Shown here piece by piece: positions 34,711 to 44,313 of a stretch of 64,000 bases of DNA. The notes beneath the pieces were generated by a model, which did not search any database, was not told where the DNA came from, and saw only the letters and a program-made list of their open reading frames with translations. Position 1 is the stretch's first letter. Each line of letters starts with the position of its first letter. This DNA is from Nocardia ninae NBRC 108245 (GTDB taxonomy: Bacteria; Actinomycetota; Actinomycetes; Mycobacteriales; Mycobacteriaceae): assembly GCF_007990755.1 (NCBI RefSeq), contig NZ_BJXA01000016.1, forward strand, positions 1 through 64,000, read 5' to 3'. A program made the translations under genes and the position numbers.

Positions 34711-35931
34711 TCAGTAGCCCTCGTCCAGGAGCCGGATGATGTACGGGTTGAACACCTCGCGCCGGACGTGGGCGAAACTCGGGCGCACCAAGGCATGCGG
34801 GTGCCTTCCGGCCTCGTACCGCACTCGGTCGGCGAGTTTGGCGCGAAAGCGGTGCAAGGCGGGCCGCACGTCGAGGCGGTCCCATACCATGTCCGGCTGA
34901 GGGATCAGCATCATCTGATAGAAGCCCGGACAGTAGGCGTCGAACTCATCGAGATGATAGACGCGAGGCGATCGCAGACACCCGCCGTCGACGGCGACGG
35001 TCTCCAGCGGGAGATGGTAGCTGCGCCCGGCGAACGTGCGGACATGGTCATGCTCTCCGCGCGGCACTTCGCGGTAGTCGTGGACGGTCCGGCTGGCGCC
35101 GGCCGTCTCCGGCGCTAGCCGGGGTGTCGAGCCCACAAGTATGTGGTCCAGCGCGGACGTCGTCATGAAGTGAAGGCTGAGCAGGTAGTCGGCCGGTGCG
35201 ATCGATGATGGCAGCAACGGGTCCGGCGTGTCCTCTGGCCACGTCTCGATCTTGTGACTGAATACGGTCCGGCCGTCATCAAGACGGTCGGTGAAGATTT
35301 GGGCCCGGTAAGCGAGATAATCGACGTCTCTCGCCGAGGCGCGGGAGAGGCGCGACAATCGGCTGACGATTGCGTCGAGGGCACGGCTGTCGTCGATGAC
35401 TACTAGCAGGTCTAGGTCCGAAGCCGGTGCCCCGTATCGATTGCCCCGGACGTAGCTGAACGGAGCGTAGCTCGTCGAGCCGACCAACAGGCCCGAAGTG
35501 CTGGTGTCACCGAGAGCCTCACGTAGTGCGCGGGTGTCCCGCAGTCGACGGCAGGTCTCGACGACCGCCTCGTAGAGAGACGGCCGGCGCCGGGAGCCTC
35601 GATAGGGCGCCAGAGCCAGAATCCCGCGGTCGTCGGTGAAGTGGGTGCGGTACAGGTCGACGTCGACAACCTCATGCTGGTTGACGTCGGCCAGGACGGC
35701 CAGCAAGTGCTCACACATGAGCTCCTCCCGCCCGACGTAACTCCACGAGATCCGCAGGACAGCGTCAGCGAGGGCATCGGCGAGCGGGTCGGGCACGTAT
35801 CCTGCTGTGCCGCCACTGAGAACCTGTATCCGCTGCTGGTAGAGTGCCCGCAGCCGGCGCCAGTCCGCCTCCCGTTCGGCTGCTGGCAGCACGTCGGCGA
35901 CCAGACCCCGACGACGATAGCTTGTGGTCAT
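34711..35931 (-). CDS. Nucleotidyltransferase-fold protein
   Basis: From the ATG at 35931 the product is 406 aa. Its centre has the polymerase-beta-type NTase signature: LLVGSTSYAPF (Gly151-Ser152) followed by PASDLDLLVVID (Asp172, Asp174). A helical N-terminus (about 1-140) and a 200-residue C-terminus with RTFAGRSYHLPLETV remain unassigned. It is divergent from the WD40 STAND gene with only about 70 bp between starts, so the two are probably co-regulated. It could modify tRNA or protein, or make a nucleotide signal; the sequence does not decide. It is not an obvious CD-NTase. Confidence 0.72.
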   Translation of the reverse strand: MTTSYRRRGLVADVLPAAEREADWRRLRALYQQRIQVLSGGTAGYVPDPLADALADAVLRISWSYVGREELMCEHLLAVLADVNQHEVVDVDLYRTHFTDDRGILALAPYRGSRRRPSLYEAVVETCRRLRDTRALREALGDTSTSGLLVGSTSYAPFSYVRGNRYGAPASDLDLLVVIDDSRALDAIVSRLSRLSRASARDVDYLAYRAQIFTDRLDDGRTVFSHKIETWPEDTPDPLLPSSIAPADYLLSLHFMTTSALDHILVGSTPRLAPETAGASRTVHDYREVPRGEHDHVRTFAGRSYHLPLETVAVDGGCLRSPRVYHLDEFDAYCPGFYQMMLIPQPDMVWDRLDVRPALHRFRAKLADRVRYEAGRHPHALVRPSFAHVRREVFNPYIIRLLDEGY

Positions 35932-36000
35932 GGCCACAACCCTCGGCGCTCCGGATCGGTCCGGCCAGAGGGTTCGGACGGACGGATGCGGCCGGTAGGT

Positions 36001-39000
36001 ATGGATAGGGAAGAGGTCAAGAACGCTCTCGCGGACGCGCTGCACAAGCTTGCCGGCCGCGGCCACCTCAACCAGGAACTGGGGGAGGTCCTTGGTGCAG
36101 CCCGAGCCACTCTATCGGACTGGAGAAACGGCAAGAGCCTGCCCGACACCGTACGTGAGGGCTCGGACGGCCTCACCGTCATCGGTCGGCTTGAAGCACT
36201 TCCGACCTCCGACGAGGTGCGCGCTGTACTCCTTCCTATCCTGCAACGGGTACGCAGCCTGGCCGAGGCGAACGCTACGTCGCCGCGCCGCGGTCCTGAC
36301 CTCGCCGAGAAGCTCCGGCCGGGCGGCACGGCCCTGCCGTCGCCTCCACCGAACTTCGTCCCGCGTCCGGCCGAGGGCGGTCGGTTGATCTCTGCCCTGA
36401 TCGACGCCGACTCGGCGACCACGGTCGGTCTGGGATCGGCCGCGGCTGTCCACGGCACCGGCGGATACGGCAAGACAAGCCTCGCCGCCTGGGCCTGCCG
36501 TTCACCGGATGTCCAGGCGGCGTTCCCGGACGGTATCCACTGGGTCGAACTGGGTCGTGATCCATCGACGGAGACGATCGTCGGCGCGTTGTCGGATCTG
36601 GCCGCCATGCTGAGCGGTGAACCGCCCCGGGGCTATTCGACGGTGTTCGCCGCCGGTGCCGCGTTTGCCGGGGCCACGCGAGGCCGGCGGGCTCTGATCG
36701 TTGTCGACGACGTGTGGAACGCTCGCGATCTCGACCCTTTCCTGCGCGCCGACCCGACCTGCAAGCTCCTGGTGACCACACGCCAGCCGCGAAGCCTCCC
36801 CCCAGACGCCGTCCGGATCGAGGTCGACCGGATGACGCCGACGCAGGCACAGGCTCTTCTCGGGGCGGGGCTCGACCCGGCGACACAGCCGACGATCTTC
36901 CGCCTGTACGAGCGCTCCGGACGCTGGCCGATCGTGCTCAGCCTGCTCAACGGCGTACTGCGGAGCATGGTCGACGAATTCGGGCTGCCTGTCGCCGACG
37001 TCGTCGACGACATTGTCGCCCGACTCGATCGCCGTGGTGTCGCCGGGCTGGATGCGATCGCCGACGAGCGGGATCGGACCATCGCCGGCACTCTCGAGCT
37101 CAGCCTGGACGAGCTCGGCGCCACGGCGGGGGCGGACACCGGGCGGCGAATGGTGTCATTGTGCTGCTTCCCGGCAGGCACGCTGATTGATTACTCGTTG
37201 CTGGAGATCCTGTGGGGCGCCGACCGCCTTGACGTCCGCCGGACTTGCGCGGCTCTGGCCGCTCGCTCACTCGTGCAGGGGATCACCCGCGACGGGGTGC
37301 ACCTTCACGAAGTGATCCACGACTACCTGCGGCGCTCCCGCTGGCCGGACGTCTTCACAGGGCATACGGAGCTGGTCAGGACGGCCCGCATGATGGTGAC
37401 CGACGGCTGGCACGAGTTGCCACACCGGCTACCGGCGCTCGTCAACCTGCTGGCGTACCAACTCGTCAACGCCAACCTGGAGGATGAACTTCGATCGGCC
37501 TTGTCCGACCTGCGTTACCACGCAGCGCGGATGGTCGGCTCGGGCCCGGCCGGCCTGGCCAACGACACCTTCATCTGCTCCACCGCGTTCGCGCGCGATC
37601 CGTTCCTGGCCGCACTCGCCCGCTGCTTGTCGCTGGAAGGCCACGTGGTTGTCGGTCTCGATCGTATGGAAGATGTCGCCTCGACGTGGTATAGCCGCCT
37701 GGTCGGGCACCGCGAACTCCGATCCGGGGTGCAGTCGGCGGCAGACCTGCTGGCTGAAGCCCTGGTCGCCGAGCACCCGTTCCCAGACTTTCCCGATGAG
37801 CGCCTTCAGCAGGTGCTCCACGGTCACGCCGGCCCGGTGTCGGCTCTCGCCTGGCGCGACGACGGCAACCAGTTGGCGACCGCGTCCGAGGACGGCACGG
37901 TCCGGGTGTGGGAGCCACGGTCGGGGCGCGAACTGCTCAGCGTCCGCCTCCCCGCGGACCGCAAACCCGGCCGGCTCGCATGGAGCCGGGACGGTCTCCA
38001 CATCGCTGCCGGCGGCGACGGGTTCGTGGCGCTGATCGACCCGGTCCTCGGCGACGTGCTGGCGCTCGAACCGCTGTCGGGTCCGGTCGGCAGCGTACGG
38101 TTCGCCCCCGGCTCCGACTATCTGCTGGTCGCGACGGGCGACGGCTTGGAAACCCGCATCCTGGACGGTCTCCGCCAGGGAGCACGGCTCGATCTCCCGG
38201 CCAAGTCGGCGATCTTCCTGGCCGACGGTCGAGCACTGGCCGCTGGGCTCGACGGCCCCGGACAGCTGTCGACTCTCGACGTCGCGACCGATTCCCTGTC
38301 GGTGCTCCGGCAGGTGGTGACCTCGGCTCAGGTGATCCGCGGCTTGGCCGGGCACCCTTCGGGCGATTCCGTGCTGGTCCTCGCGGCTGGCCCCGCGCTT
38401 CTACTCGTGGACTCCGGCAGCCTGGAGGTCGTCGCGCGATCCGCCGATCAGGAGTCGGCCCGGTCCACGGCCGCGTGGAACGACACCGGGATCCAACTCG
38501 CGGTTGGCACTGGAGACGGTCACGTCGACGTCTGGGGCCACCCTGAGGACGGCGCGGTGCATTTCGCCCCGGCCGACCCGCTGCGGCAGTCCTGGGAGGA
38601 CCGGCTTGGATTCGTCACCACCCTCGATTACCACCGCGCGCAGGTGCGGGATGTGGCCTGGCAGCCTGGCGGCGACCAATTGGCGGTGGCGACCCACTCA
38701 CCTGTTGTCCGCCTGTGGGGCGGCCTGCACGCCGATCGGGCGGCGCCCACCGACACCGGTTTGTACTGTGTCGCCTGGCAGCCGTCAGGCTCGCTCATCG
38801 CTGCAGGGAGCCTCGACGGCGAACTCCGCGTCGTGCGGGTCGGCGACGGCCATTCGTGGACCCGGGAGGCGCACGGCGGCCAGATCCGCGGGCTCGCGTG
38901 GTGCCCAGACGGCACCATGCTCGCCACGTACGGCGAGGACGGAAGACTGCTGATCTGGTCGGTCGAACCCGAGCCGAAGCCGCTGGCGTCGGTCACGCCG

Positions 39001-39612
39001 AACCAAGGGCCGGATGCGGCGATGAACGACTGGCCCGGTCCGGTCGTATGGACGACAGCGGGGATCGTTGTGGCCACGGGCGGCTTGGTCTCGTTGATTC
39101 ATCTGATCGACCGGACTCTACGGCTCGCGGGCGAGGCGAATGTCGGTCAATTCGTCTCCGCCATGGCCTGCGCGCCAGGCGGAACACATGCCTTCGTTGG
39201 CACCGCCGACACCGCGTTGACCGTCGTGGACTTGGCTACGATGCACGTCGCGCACCACGATGCCGGTGACGAGACGATCACCGCCGTTCGTATGGTTGAT
39301 GGGCGACCCGTCACCTGCGACCTGATAGGCCGGATGCATATCTGGGACCGGGAAACCTGGCGACCCCGCCCGTACGTCTTGCTTCCGACGGACACGTTCT
39401 ACGACTCCGACGTGAGCGCCGACGGCGACGTGGTCGTCGCGATCGGCAGCGAGGGTTACGTATACCTGCGAAGTGGGGTGCCGGACAGACCTGCGTCGCG
39501 CCTGCGGGTCGACGCCGCCCTGAACGCCTGCGCCATCTCGCCCGGCGGCGACCAGGTCGCGTTTGCCGGAAGCGCTGGGCTGTATCGCTGCCGGATCGGC
39601 TGGAACACTTGA
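36001..39612 (+). CDS. HTH/NB-ARC/WD40 STAND ATPase
   Basis: About 1203 aa. An N-terminal XRE-like segment (LGEVLGAARATLSDWRNGKS) precedes an NB-ARC NTPase with Walker A GTGGYGKT (152-159), Walker B RRALIVVDDVW and LLVTTR (sensor). A winged-helix region follows, then from about residue 600 some twelve WD40 blades (LHGHAGPVSALAWRDDGNQL; LATASEDGTVRVWEP). This is the animal Apaf-1-like layout, used in bacteria for signalling and defence. The ATG at 36001 has a weak ribosome site and an ATG at 35986 is possible. The divergent NTase gene is the likely functional partner. Confidence 0.85.
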   Translation: MDREEVKNALADALHKLAGRGHLNQELGEVLGAARATLSDWRNGKSLPDTVREGSDGLTVIGRLEALPTSDEVRAVLLPILQRVRSLAEANATSPRRGPDLAEKLRPGGTALPSPPPNFVPRPAEGGRLISALIDADSATTVGLGSAAAVHGTGGYGKTSLAAWACRSPDVQAAFPDGIHWVELGRDPSTETIVGALSDLAAMLSGEPPRGYSTVFAAGAAFAGATRGRRALIVVDDVWNARDLDPFLRADPTCKLLVTTRQPRSLPPDAVRIEVDRMTPTQAQALLGAGLDPATQPTIFRLYERSGRWPIVLSLLNGVLRSMVDEFGLPVADVVDDIVARLDRRGVAGLDAIADERDRTIAGTLELSLDELGATAGADTGRRMVSLCCFPAGTLIDYSLLEILWGADRLDVRRTCAALAARSLVQGITRDGVHLHEVIHDYLRRSRWPDVFTGHTELVRTARMMVTDGWHELPHRLPALVNLLAYQLVNANLEDELRSALSDLRYHAARMVGSGPAGLANDTFICSTAFARDPFLAALARCLSLEGHVVVGLDRMEDVASTWYSRLVGHRELRSGVQSAADLLAEALVAEHPFPDFPDERLQQVLHGHAGPVSALAWRDDGNQLATASEDGTVRVWEPRSGRELLSVRLPADRKPGRLAWSRDGLHIAAGGDGFVALIDPVLGDVLALEPLSGPVGSVRFAPGSDYLLVATGDGLETRILDGLRQGARLDLPAKSAIFLADGRALAAGLDGPGQLSTLDVATDSLSVLRQVVTSAQVIRGLAGHPSGDSVLVLAAGPALLLVDSGSLEVVARSADQESARSTAAWNDTGIQLAVGTGDGHVDVWGHPEDGAVHFAPADPLRQSWEDRLGFVTTLDYHRAQVRDVAWQPGGDQLAVATHSPVVRLWGGLHADRAAPTDTGLYCVAWQPSGSLIAAGSLDGELRVVRVGDGHSWTREAHGGQIRGLAWCPDGTMLATYGEDGRLLIWSVEPEPKPLASVTPNQGPDAAMNDWPGPVVWTTAGIVVATGGLVSLIHLIDRTLRLAGEANVGQFVSAMACAPGGTHAFVGTADTALTVVDLATMHVAHHDAGDETITAVRMVDGRPVTCDLIGRMHIWDRETWRPRPYVLLPTDTFYDSDVSADGDVVVAIGSEGYVYLRSGVPDRPASRLRVDAALNACAISPGGDQVAFAGSAGLYRCRIGWNT

Positions 39613-39958
39613 TGATCCGGAATCCATGCTGCCCGCGGCGAGACGGCCGCGCCGCCAGCCACACCGTTGACTCGCAGGCCGGCACGCCGACGCGCTCCGG
39701 CGAGCCCACGAACCGCCGGAACCCCGGCGGCGTCGATGCTGGATTGTCTTCGTGGCCCGGTGCCTCTAGCTGAGGTAGTGGGTCACGATGTCTGCAACGG
39801 TCCGGGTGGACGTCCCATGGACCTCCGGCGATGCGCTGCTGGTATGCGAGGGATCGCCGCCCATGGTAGCCAATGGCTCGCCGTGGTAGTCGGTCTTCGC
39901 ACTTCCGGGCTTCGGCATTCGAATGCGATACTTGCGGTGGTTCTTCTTGGGGGTGCCG
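39613..39958. other. Intergenic region without a gene
   Basis: No gene seen. GGGGGTG, the ribosome site for the next gene, lies at its right end. Confidence 0.4.
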
Positions 39959-40537
39959 ATGACCGTACTCATCGCTGCGGCAATGACATTGATCGGAGTC
40001 GCGGTCGGCGGCTGGGTCACGCTACGAGCTCAGGACCGGTTGTTGCGACGCGACCACAGCACCCAATGGCGAGATATCCGTTTGGCGGCCTATACCGGCT
40101 ATCTGGCCGCGTTTCGGGAGTACGTCGCCTACGTGCAGCGGCCGGGAGCGAATGTAACGGTGGTGCCGCGTCCGGTGCGGCCGCACGACCCGATGCCGGT
40201 TTTCGACGAAGCCGGAGCCGTCTATAAGGAGCGACTGGAGGCCGCCAAGACCACCCTGCGGCTGGTGTCGGGTCAGCCGCGCGTCGTGCGCTCGTCCAAT
40301 CTGATGGTGCGCTGCGCCCGTCAGCTTGCTGCCGAACGCGCCGAGCATGCCGTCGAAACCATACCGGCACACACCTTCGAGCAATTGTGGTCCGCCGAAC
40401 GGGAGTTTGTGCTCGCCGCGCGCGCGGAACTGGGATTGCCCCACGACTTCGAGATCGGGGACCGGCCGACTCGGCGTCCCGGGAGCAACGCGGACGAGCT
40501 GTCGCCGCTCGCGGTATGGATTCAGGCACCCGAATAG
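39959..40537 (+). CDS. Membrane-anchored protein, unknown
   Basis: The ATG at 39959 follows GGGGGTG. The 192-aa product has one N-terminal membrane helix (VLIAAAMTLIGVAVGGWVTL), a charged linker (RAQDRLLRRDHSTQWRDIR) and a cytoplasmic helical part. The layout, helix then W-x-x-[IL]-R-x-x-Y-x-x-Y-L, is shared with the protein at 52399-53130. No family name is known to me. Confidence 0.65.
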   Translation: MTVLIAAAMTLIGVAVGGWVTLRAQDRLLRRDHSTQWRDIRLAAYTGYLAAFREYVAYVQRPGANVTVVPRPVRPHDPMPVFDEAGAVYKERLEAAKTTLRLVSGQPRVVRSSNLMVRCARQLAAERAEHAVETIPAHTFEQLWSAEREFVLAARAELGLPHDFEIGDRPTRRPGSNADELSPLAVWIQAPE

Positions 40538-40719
40538 GGTCCGTCCAGGGGCCTGTCCACGCCCGGGGCGAAGTCATCACCGCGGACGTGGGCGAAGCTT
40601 TGCCGCAGCATGGCGTGCCGATGCCGCGTTGTCGCGATTCGGACGTGCTGAAGCGACACCTTTAGATTGGCGTGCGAATGTCTCGCCGAGTCCACGAGCG
40701 GACGGTTGGATCCAGAGGA

Positions 40720-41532
40720 TCAGCGGGATGGTGCGGTGTGCTCAGTCCAGTTCGTCCCGTCCCACCAGCGCAGGACGGTGGGCTGAGCGCTGTCCGGGTA
40801 CCAACCGGCCGGCGCCGATGGTGGAGGTGGGCGCGGTGGAACTACCGGGTCTGTTGTAGTGGTCTCGACGGCCGCATGCGGTGGTCGGTGCCCGTCGACT
40901 GGCAGGTCAACGGTGCGAAGGTGGCCTCCGGCAAGCGCCTGTGCCAGTGCCTCGCGCAACGGTTCGAAGCGTTTGACCTGCTGTTTGGTTACGAGGACGG
41001 CGTTTGGGTTCGCCGCAGCATCGATTGTGGTGCTGGCTTCTGGGTCTTCGCCGATTACTACGAATTTCAAGTACCCATTCACCAGCATTGACGGCGACTT
41101 CCACTCAACATGCTCCAGGTAGTTGAGTGGGATTCGCCTCGACTCGTACCCGTTTACGTTGGCTGAAAGCTTCGCGACCACACCGGTGCGTTGGATGTTG
41201 ATCCACCACCCGTCGAAGGTAATGGTGCCGTCATGGCCTTTGGCCGTAATCAGTTCGGGCAGGGCCAATGGCTGGACGTCACGGGGTTCGGCCGACGTTA
41301 GATGCGCCCGCATCGCTGGTTGCGATGTGGCCTGGTTTGCAGGTTGGGCGGCATGTCCGACAACTTTCGTGTCGTAGATGCCAGTCCCGGGTACGCGGAG
41401 CGTGCGCCGTAGTTTGCCGTCCGCACCGATGCCGACCCGGACTGGACCGGCGCCGGCGCTGACGCCGATGCCCTTTTTTGATGCGGTGAACCGCACAGGG
41501 CCAAGCTTCTTAGACTTTCGGAACTGGACCAT
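40720..41532 (-). CDS. DUF4236-DUF4429-DUF2510 protein
   Basis: 270 aa in three parts: an N-terminal DUF4236 segment (FRKSKKLGPVRFTASKKG, ending VPGTGIYDT), a middle resembling DUF4429 (TITFDGWWINIQRTGV), and a C-terminal DUF2510 motif (PAGWYPDSAQPTVLRWWDG). These domains recur in actinobacterial and phage or plasmid proteins; the middle domain resembles lipid- or membrane-associated PH-like folds. The biological role is unknown. It stands between a membrane-anchored protein and the IS21 element. Confidence 0.8.
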   Translation of the reverse strand: MVQFRKSKKLGPVRFTASKKGIGVSAGAGPVRVGIGADGKLRRTLRVPGTGIYDTKVVGHAAQPANQATSQPAMRAHLTSAEPRDVQPLALPELITAKGHDGTITFDGWWINIQRTGVVAKLSANVNGYESRRIPLNYLEHVEWKSPSMLVNGYLKFVVIGEDPEASTTIDAAANPNAVLVTKQQVKRFEPLREALAQALAGGHLRTVDLPVDGHRPPHAAVETTTTDPVVPPRPPPPSAPAGWYPDSAQPTVLRWWDGTNWTEHTAPSR

Positions 41533-42011
41533 ATTCGGATATCGGAGCTGGCAGCACGGGTGATACAGGTCACTCCTTTGGATGCGAGTTTCGCAGACAT
41601 AAGCGCCGACGCTGCGGCGGGCCGAACGCAGGATAAAGCCGATGAGCGCTCACACTACGTCGGCGATGTGCACCGTCAGCGCCTCGTAGCCACGTCGGCG
41701 CCTGGGCTCGCCTCGACCGTGATCACCATCTCTCGAGTTGCCCGATAACCATGAGTCGAGGGCGCCCACTGGATCCGGTCCGGCCACCTCATGCCGCACC
41801 GTCCTAGCGATAGTTGCCCGATAGCCGTAGTTATCTGGCAACTTGCGACCGTTCGAACAACCCGCCCGACACGTTCCCTGAACAGCATCGGTACAGGAGC
41901 CACTACGGCCTGCGCTCCTGGTGGACAAGCGGCAGACAGTCCGCCGGTCACCCCGTGTCGATTCCGGTGCGATCCTGACCCAGTAGTTCCGGGCGAACGC
42001 TGACCCACCCT
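41533..42011. other. Region upstream of istA with short direct repeats
   Basis: No gene. AGTTGCCCGATAACC (41736-41750) recurs as AGTTGCCCGATAGCC (41812-41826), and GGCAACT follows in inverse orientation at 41837. Repeated boxes near the left end are usual in IS21-family elements, where IstA binds them. I could not pair true terminal inverted repeats on the two sides. Confidence 0.5.
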
Positions 42012-43256
42012 GTGACGAATCATGAGGTGCTCAACGTGGAGGACTGGGCGGAGATCCGCCGATTGCATCGGGCCGAAGGCATGCCGATCCGGGCCATCGC
42101 CCGGCATCTACACGTCTCGAAGAACACCGTAAAGAAGGCCCTAGCTGCGCACCAACCCCCGAGATACCAACGGCCGTCCAAGGGTTCGGCCGTCGATGCG
42201 TTCGAACCGCAGATCCGGGCGCTGCTATCGGAGTTCCCGGACATGCCGACGACGGTGATCATGGAACGAGTCGGTTGGCAGCGCGGCAAAACCGTGTTCT
42301 TCGAGCGAGTCCAGCAGCTGCGACCCTTGTTCAAGCCACCGGACCCGGCCTCGCGCACCGAGTATCAGACTGGCGAGCTCGCTCAGTGCGACCTGTGGTT
42401 CCCGCCTGCCGATATCCCGTTGGGGTTCGGGCATGTCGGTCGACCGCCGGTGCTGGTCATGGTGAGCGGGTATTCGCGGGTCATCGCCGCGGTGATGCTC
42501 GCTACCCGGCAAAGCCCTGATCTGCTGGCCGGGCATTGGGCGTTGATCTCACACTGGGGCCGGGTGCCGCGCGCACTGGTGTGGGACAACGAATCCGCAG
42601 TCGGGCAATGGCGCGGCGGCAAACCCCAGCTGACCGACGCGATGAACGCCTTCCGTGGAACGCTCGGCATCAAGATAATCCAATGTCGTCCCGCTGACCC
42701 TGAAGCGAAAGGACTCGTCGAACGCGCCAACGGCTACCTCGAGACCTCGTTCCTTCCCGGCCGAAGCTTCATCGGCCCAGATGATTTCAACGCTCAGCTC
42801 GCCGAGTGGCTGGAGCGGGCGAACCAGCGCCACCATCGGCGATTGGGTTGTCGGCCGGTCGATCGTTGGTCTGCCGATCGAGCCGCGATGCTCGAACTGC
42901 CGCCGGTCGACCCGGTCGTCGGGTGGCGGCTAACGACGCGGCTGCCGCGCGACCACTACGTGCGCTTGGACTCCAATGACTACTCGGTGCATCCAGCAGT
43001 GATCGGCCGCAACGTCGACATTCGTGCCGACCTGCACCGGGTGGTGATCCTCTGCGGCGGCACCGAAGTCGGGCGTCACGAACGGTGCTGGGCGCGGCAT
43101 CAGACCATCAGCGATCGCGTCCACATCGCCGCGGCTGCCCAGATGAGGCGGTCTCGCGGTCTGGCGGCCGTGCCGATGGTCGACACGTTGGTCGAGCATC
43201 GCGATCTCACCGACTATGACCGGATGTTCGACCTCGACAGTGAAGGGATCGCCTGA
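42012..43256 (+). CDS. istA: IS21-type transposase IstA
   Basis: 414 aa. N-terminal helix-turn-helix (IRAIARHLHVSKNTVKKAL), then a DDE integrase core: first Asp in LAQCDLWFPP, second in LVWDNESAVG, Glu in AKGLVERANGYLE. The C-terminal beta domain ends with RLDSNDYSVHPAVIGR. It catalyses strand transfer together with the ATPase IstB. The gene starts at a GTG; a GTG 24 bp further in (VEDWAEIRRLHRAEG) is an alternative. Confidence 0.93.
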   Translation: MTNHEVLNVEDWAEIRRLHRAEGMPIRAIARHLHVSKNTVKKALAAHQPPRYQRPSKGSAVDAFEPQIRALLSEFPDMPTTVIMERVGWQRGKTVFFERVQQLRPLFKPPDPASRTEYQTGELAQCDLWFPPADIPLGFGHVGRPPVLVMVSGYSRVIAAVMLATRQSPDLLAGHWALISHWGRVPRALVWDNESAVGQWRGGKPQLTDAMNAFRGTLGIKIIQCRPADPEAKGLVERANGYLETSFLPGRSFIGPDDFNAQLAEWLERANQRHHRRLGCRPVDRWSADRAAMLELPPVDPVVGWRLTTRLPRDHYVRLDSNDYSVHPAVIGRNVDIRADLHRVVILCGGTEVGRHERCWARHQTISDRVHIAAAAQMRRSRGLAAVPMVDTLVEHRDLTDYDRMFDLDSEGIA

Positions 43257-44053
43257 TGACCGCCAAGTCCTCCACCAGCGGCGCCCGCAATGTAGGTTCT
43301 GAAATCGCTTATCTGGCAAGAGTTCTCAAAGCGCCCACCCTGGCTGGCGCGGTCGACCGGCTCGCCGAGCGTGCTCGCTCGGAAGGCTGGACTCATGAGG
43401 AGTTCCTTGCCGCGTGTCTGCAACGCGAAGTCGCTGCCCGCGAAGCTCACGGCGGCGAAGGCCGCATCCGCGCCGCCCGGTTCCCATCACGGAAATCCCT
43501 GGAAGAGTTCGACTTCGACCATCAACGCTCACTCAAACGTGACACCATCACTCACCTCGGAACCCTGGATTTCATCACCGCCCGCGACAACGTCGTCTTC
43601 CTCGGCCCACCCGGAACCGGCAAGACACATCTATCGATCGGGCTCAGTATCCGCGCGTGCCAAGCGGGACATCGTGTGGCATTCGCGACCGCCGCCGAAT
43701 GGGTTGCCCGTCTAGCCGAGTCCCACCAGGCCGGAAAACTGCAGGCAGAGCTGATCAAGCTCGGCCGGATTCCGCTCCTGGTAGTCGACGAGGTCGGCTA
43801 CATCCCCTTCGAATCCGAAGCGGCCAACCTGTTCTTCCAGCTGGTCTCGTCCCGATACGAACGGGCAAGTTTGATCGTGACCAGCAACAAACCCTTCGGC
43901 CGCTGGGGCGAGGTGTTCGGAGACGACATCGTTGCCGCGGCCATGATCGACCGCCTCGTCCACCACGCCGAGGTCATCTCCCTCAAAGGCGATAGCTACC
44001 GCCTCAAAGACCGCGATCTCGGCCGCGTTCCCGCGGCCAAAACCAACGACTGA
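43256..44053 (+). CDS. istB: IS21-type transposition helper ATPase IstB
   Basis: 265 aa, DnaC-like AAA+ ATPase: Walker A FLGPPGTGKTHLSIGL, Walker B LLVVDEVGYIPF, sensor SLIVTSNKPFGRW. The N-terminal helical domain (LARVLKAPTLAGAVDRLAER) contacts IstA. TGATG overlap with istA couples translation. Length and motifs are complete. Confidence 0.94.
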   Translation: MTAKSSTSGARNVGSEIAYLARVLKAPTLAGAVDRLAERARSEGWTHEEFLAACLQREVAAREAHGGEGRIRAARFPSRKSLEEFDFDHQRSLKRDTITHLGTLDFITARDNVVFLGPPGTGKTHLSIGLSIRACQAGHRVAFATAAEWVARLAESHQAGKLQAELIKLGRIPLLVVDEVGYIPFESEAANLFFQLVSSRYERASLIVTSNKPFGRWGEVFGDDIVAAAMIDRLVHHAEVISLKGDSYRLKDRDLGRVPAAKTND

Positions 44054-44118
44054 GCAACGCGCTATACGCGACATTTTCCGCGTTGGTTTCTTGGCTGCCG
44101 TACGAGTTCTGTGCAGGG

Positions 44119-44313
44119 TTATGGCTGTTGGAGGCTGAGTGCGGCGGTTGGGCAGGCGTGGACGGCGGCGGTGACTTGGGCGTGTTGGTGGGGTGGGATG
44201 TGGTCGGTGCTGAGGTGCATGGTGCCGGTGTGGTCGAGGGTGAAGTGGTGTGGTGCAAGGGACACGCAGATGCCGGTGTGGAGACAGGCGGTGGGGTCGA
44301 CGGCGATTTTCAT
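44119..44313 (-). CDS. Small [3Fe-4S]/[4Fe-4S]-type ferredoxin
   Basis: 64 aa. The cluster ligands follow the short actinobacterial ferredoxin pattern: ACLHTGICVSLAP then ACPTAAL (C-x5-C ... C-P). These ferredoxins usually pass electrons to oxygenases such as P450s. Its start overlaps the end of the MpaB-type oxygenase gene, so the two are translated together and it is a plausible redox partner. Confidence 0.85.
   Translation of the reverse strand: MKIAVDPTACLHTGICVSLAPHHFTLDHTGTMHLSTDHIPPHQHAQVTAAVHACPTAALSLQQP

Larger units (their letters stand above)
41736..44120 (+). mobile_element. IS21-family insertion sequence (ends approximate)
   Basis: Intact istA and istB overlap by one base, in the order and orientation typical of IS21. 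Both reading frames are undamaged, so the element may be active. The left limit is set by the repeated boxes and the right by the next gene. Terminal repeats and target duplication were not found by eye. Confidence 0.75.

Noticed and set aside
34711-35931. CBASS CD-NTase serving the SAVED-like protein
   Set aside because: The NTase motif is present, but the surrounding sequence does not look like a CD-NTase and the gene lies 12 kb away, paired with a different STAND gene.
44054-44118. CGCGCTATACGCG / AACGCGG sequence as the IS21 right terminal repeat
   Set aside because: No inverted partner could be found upstream of istA, so the element ends are left open.
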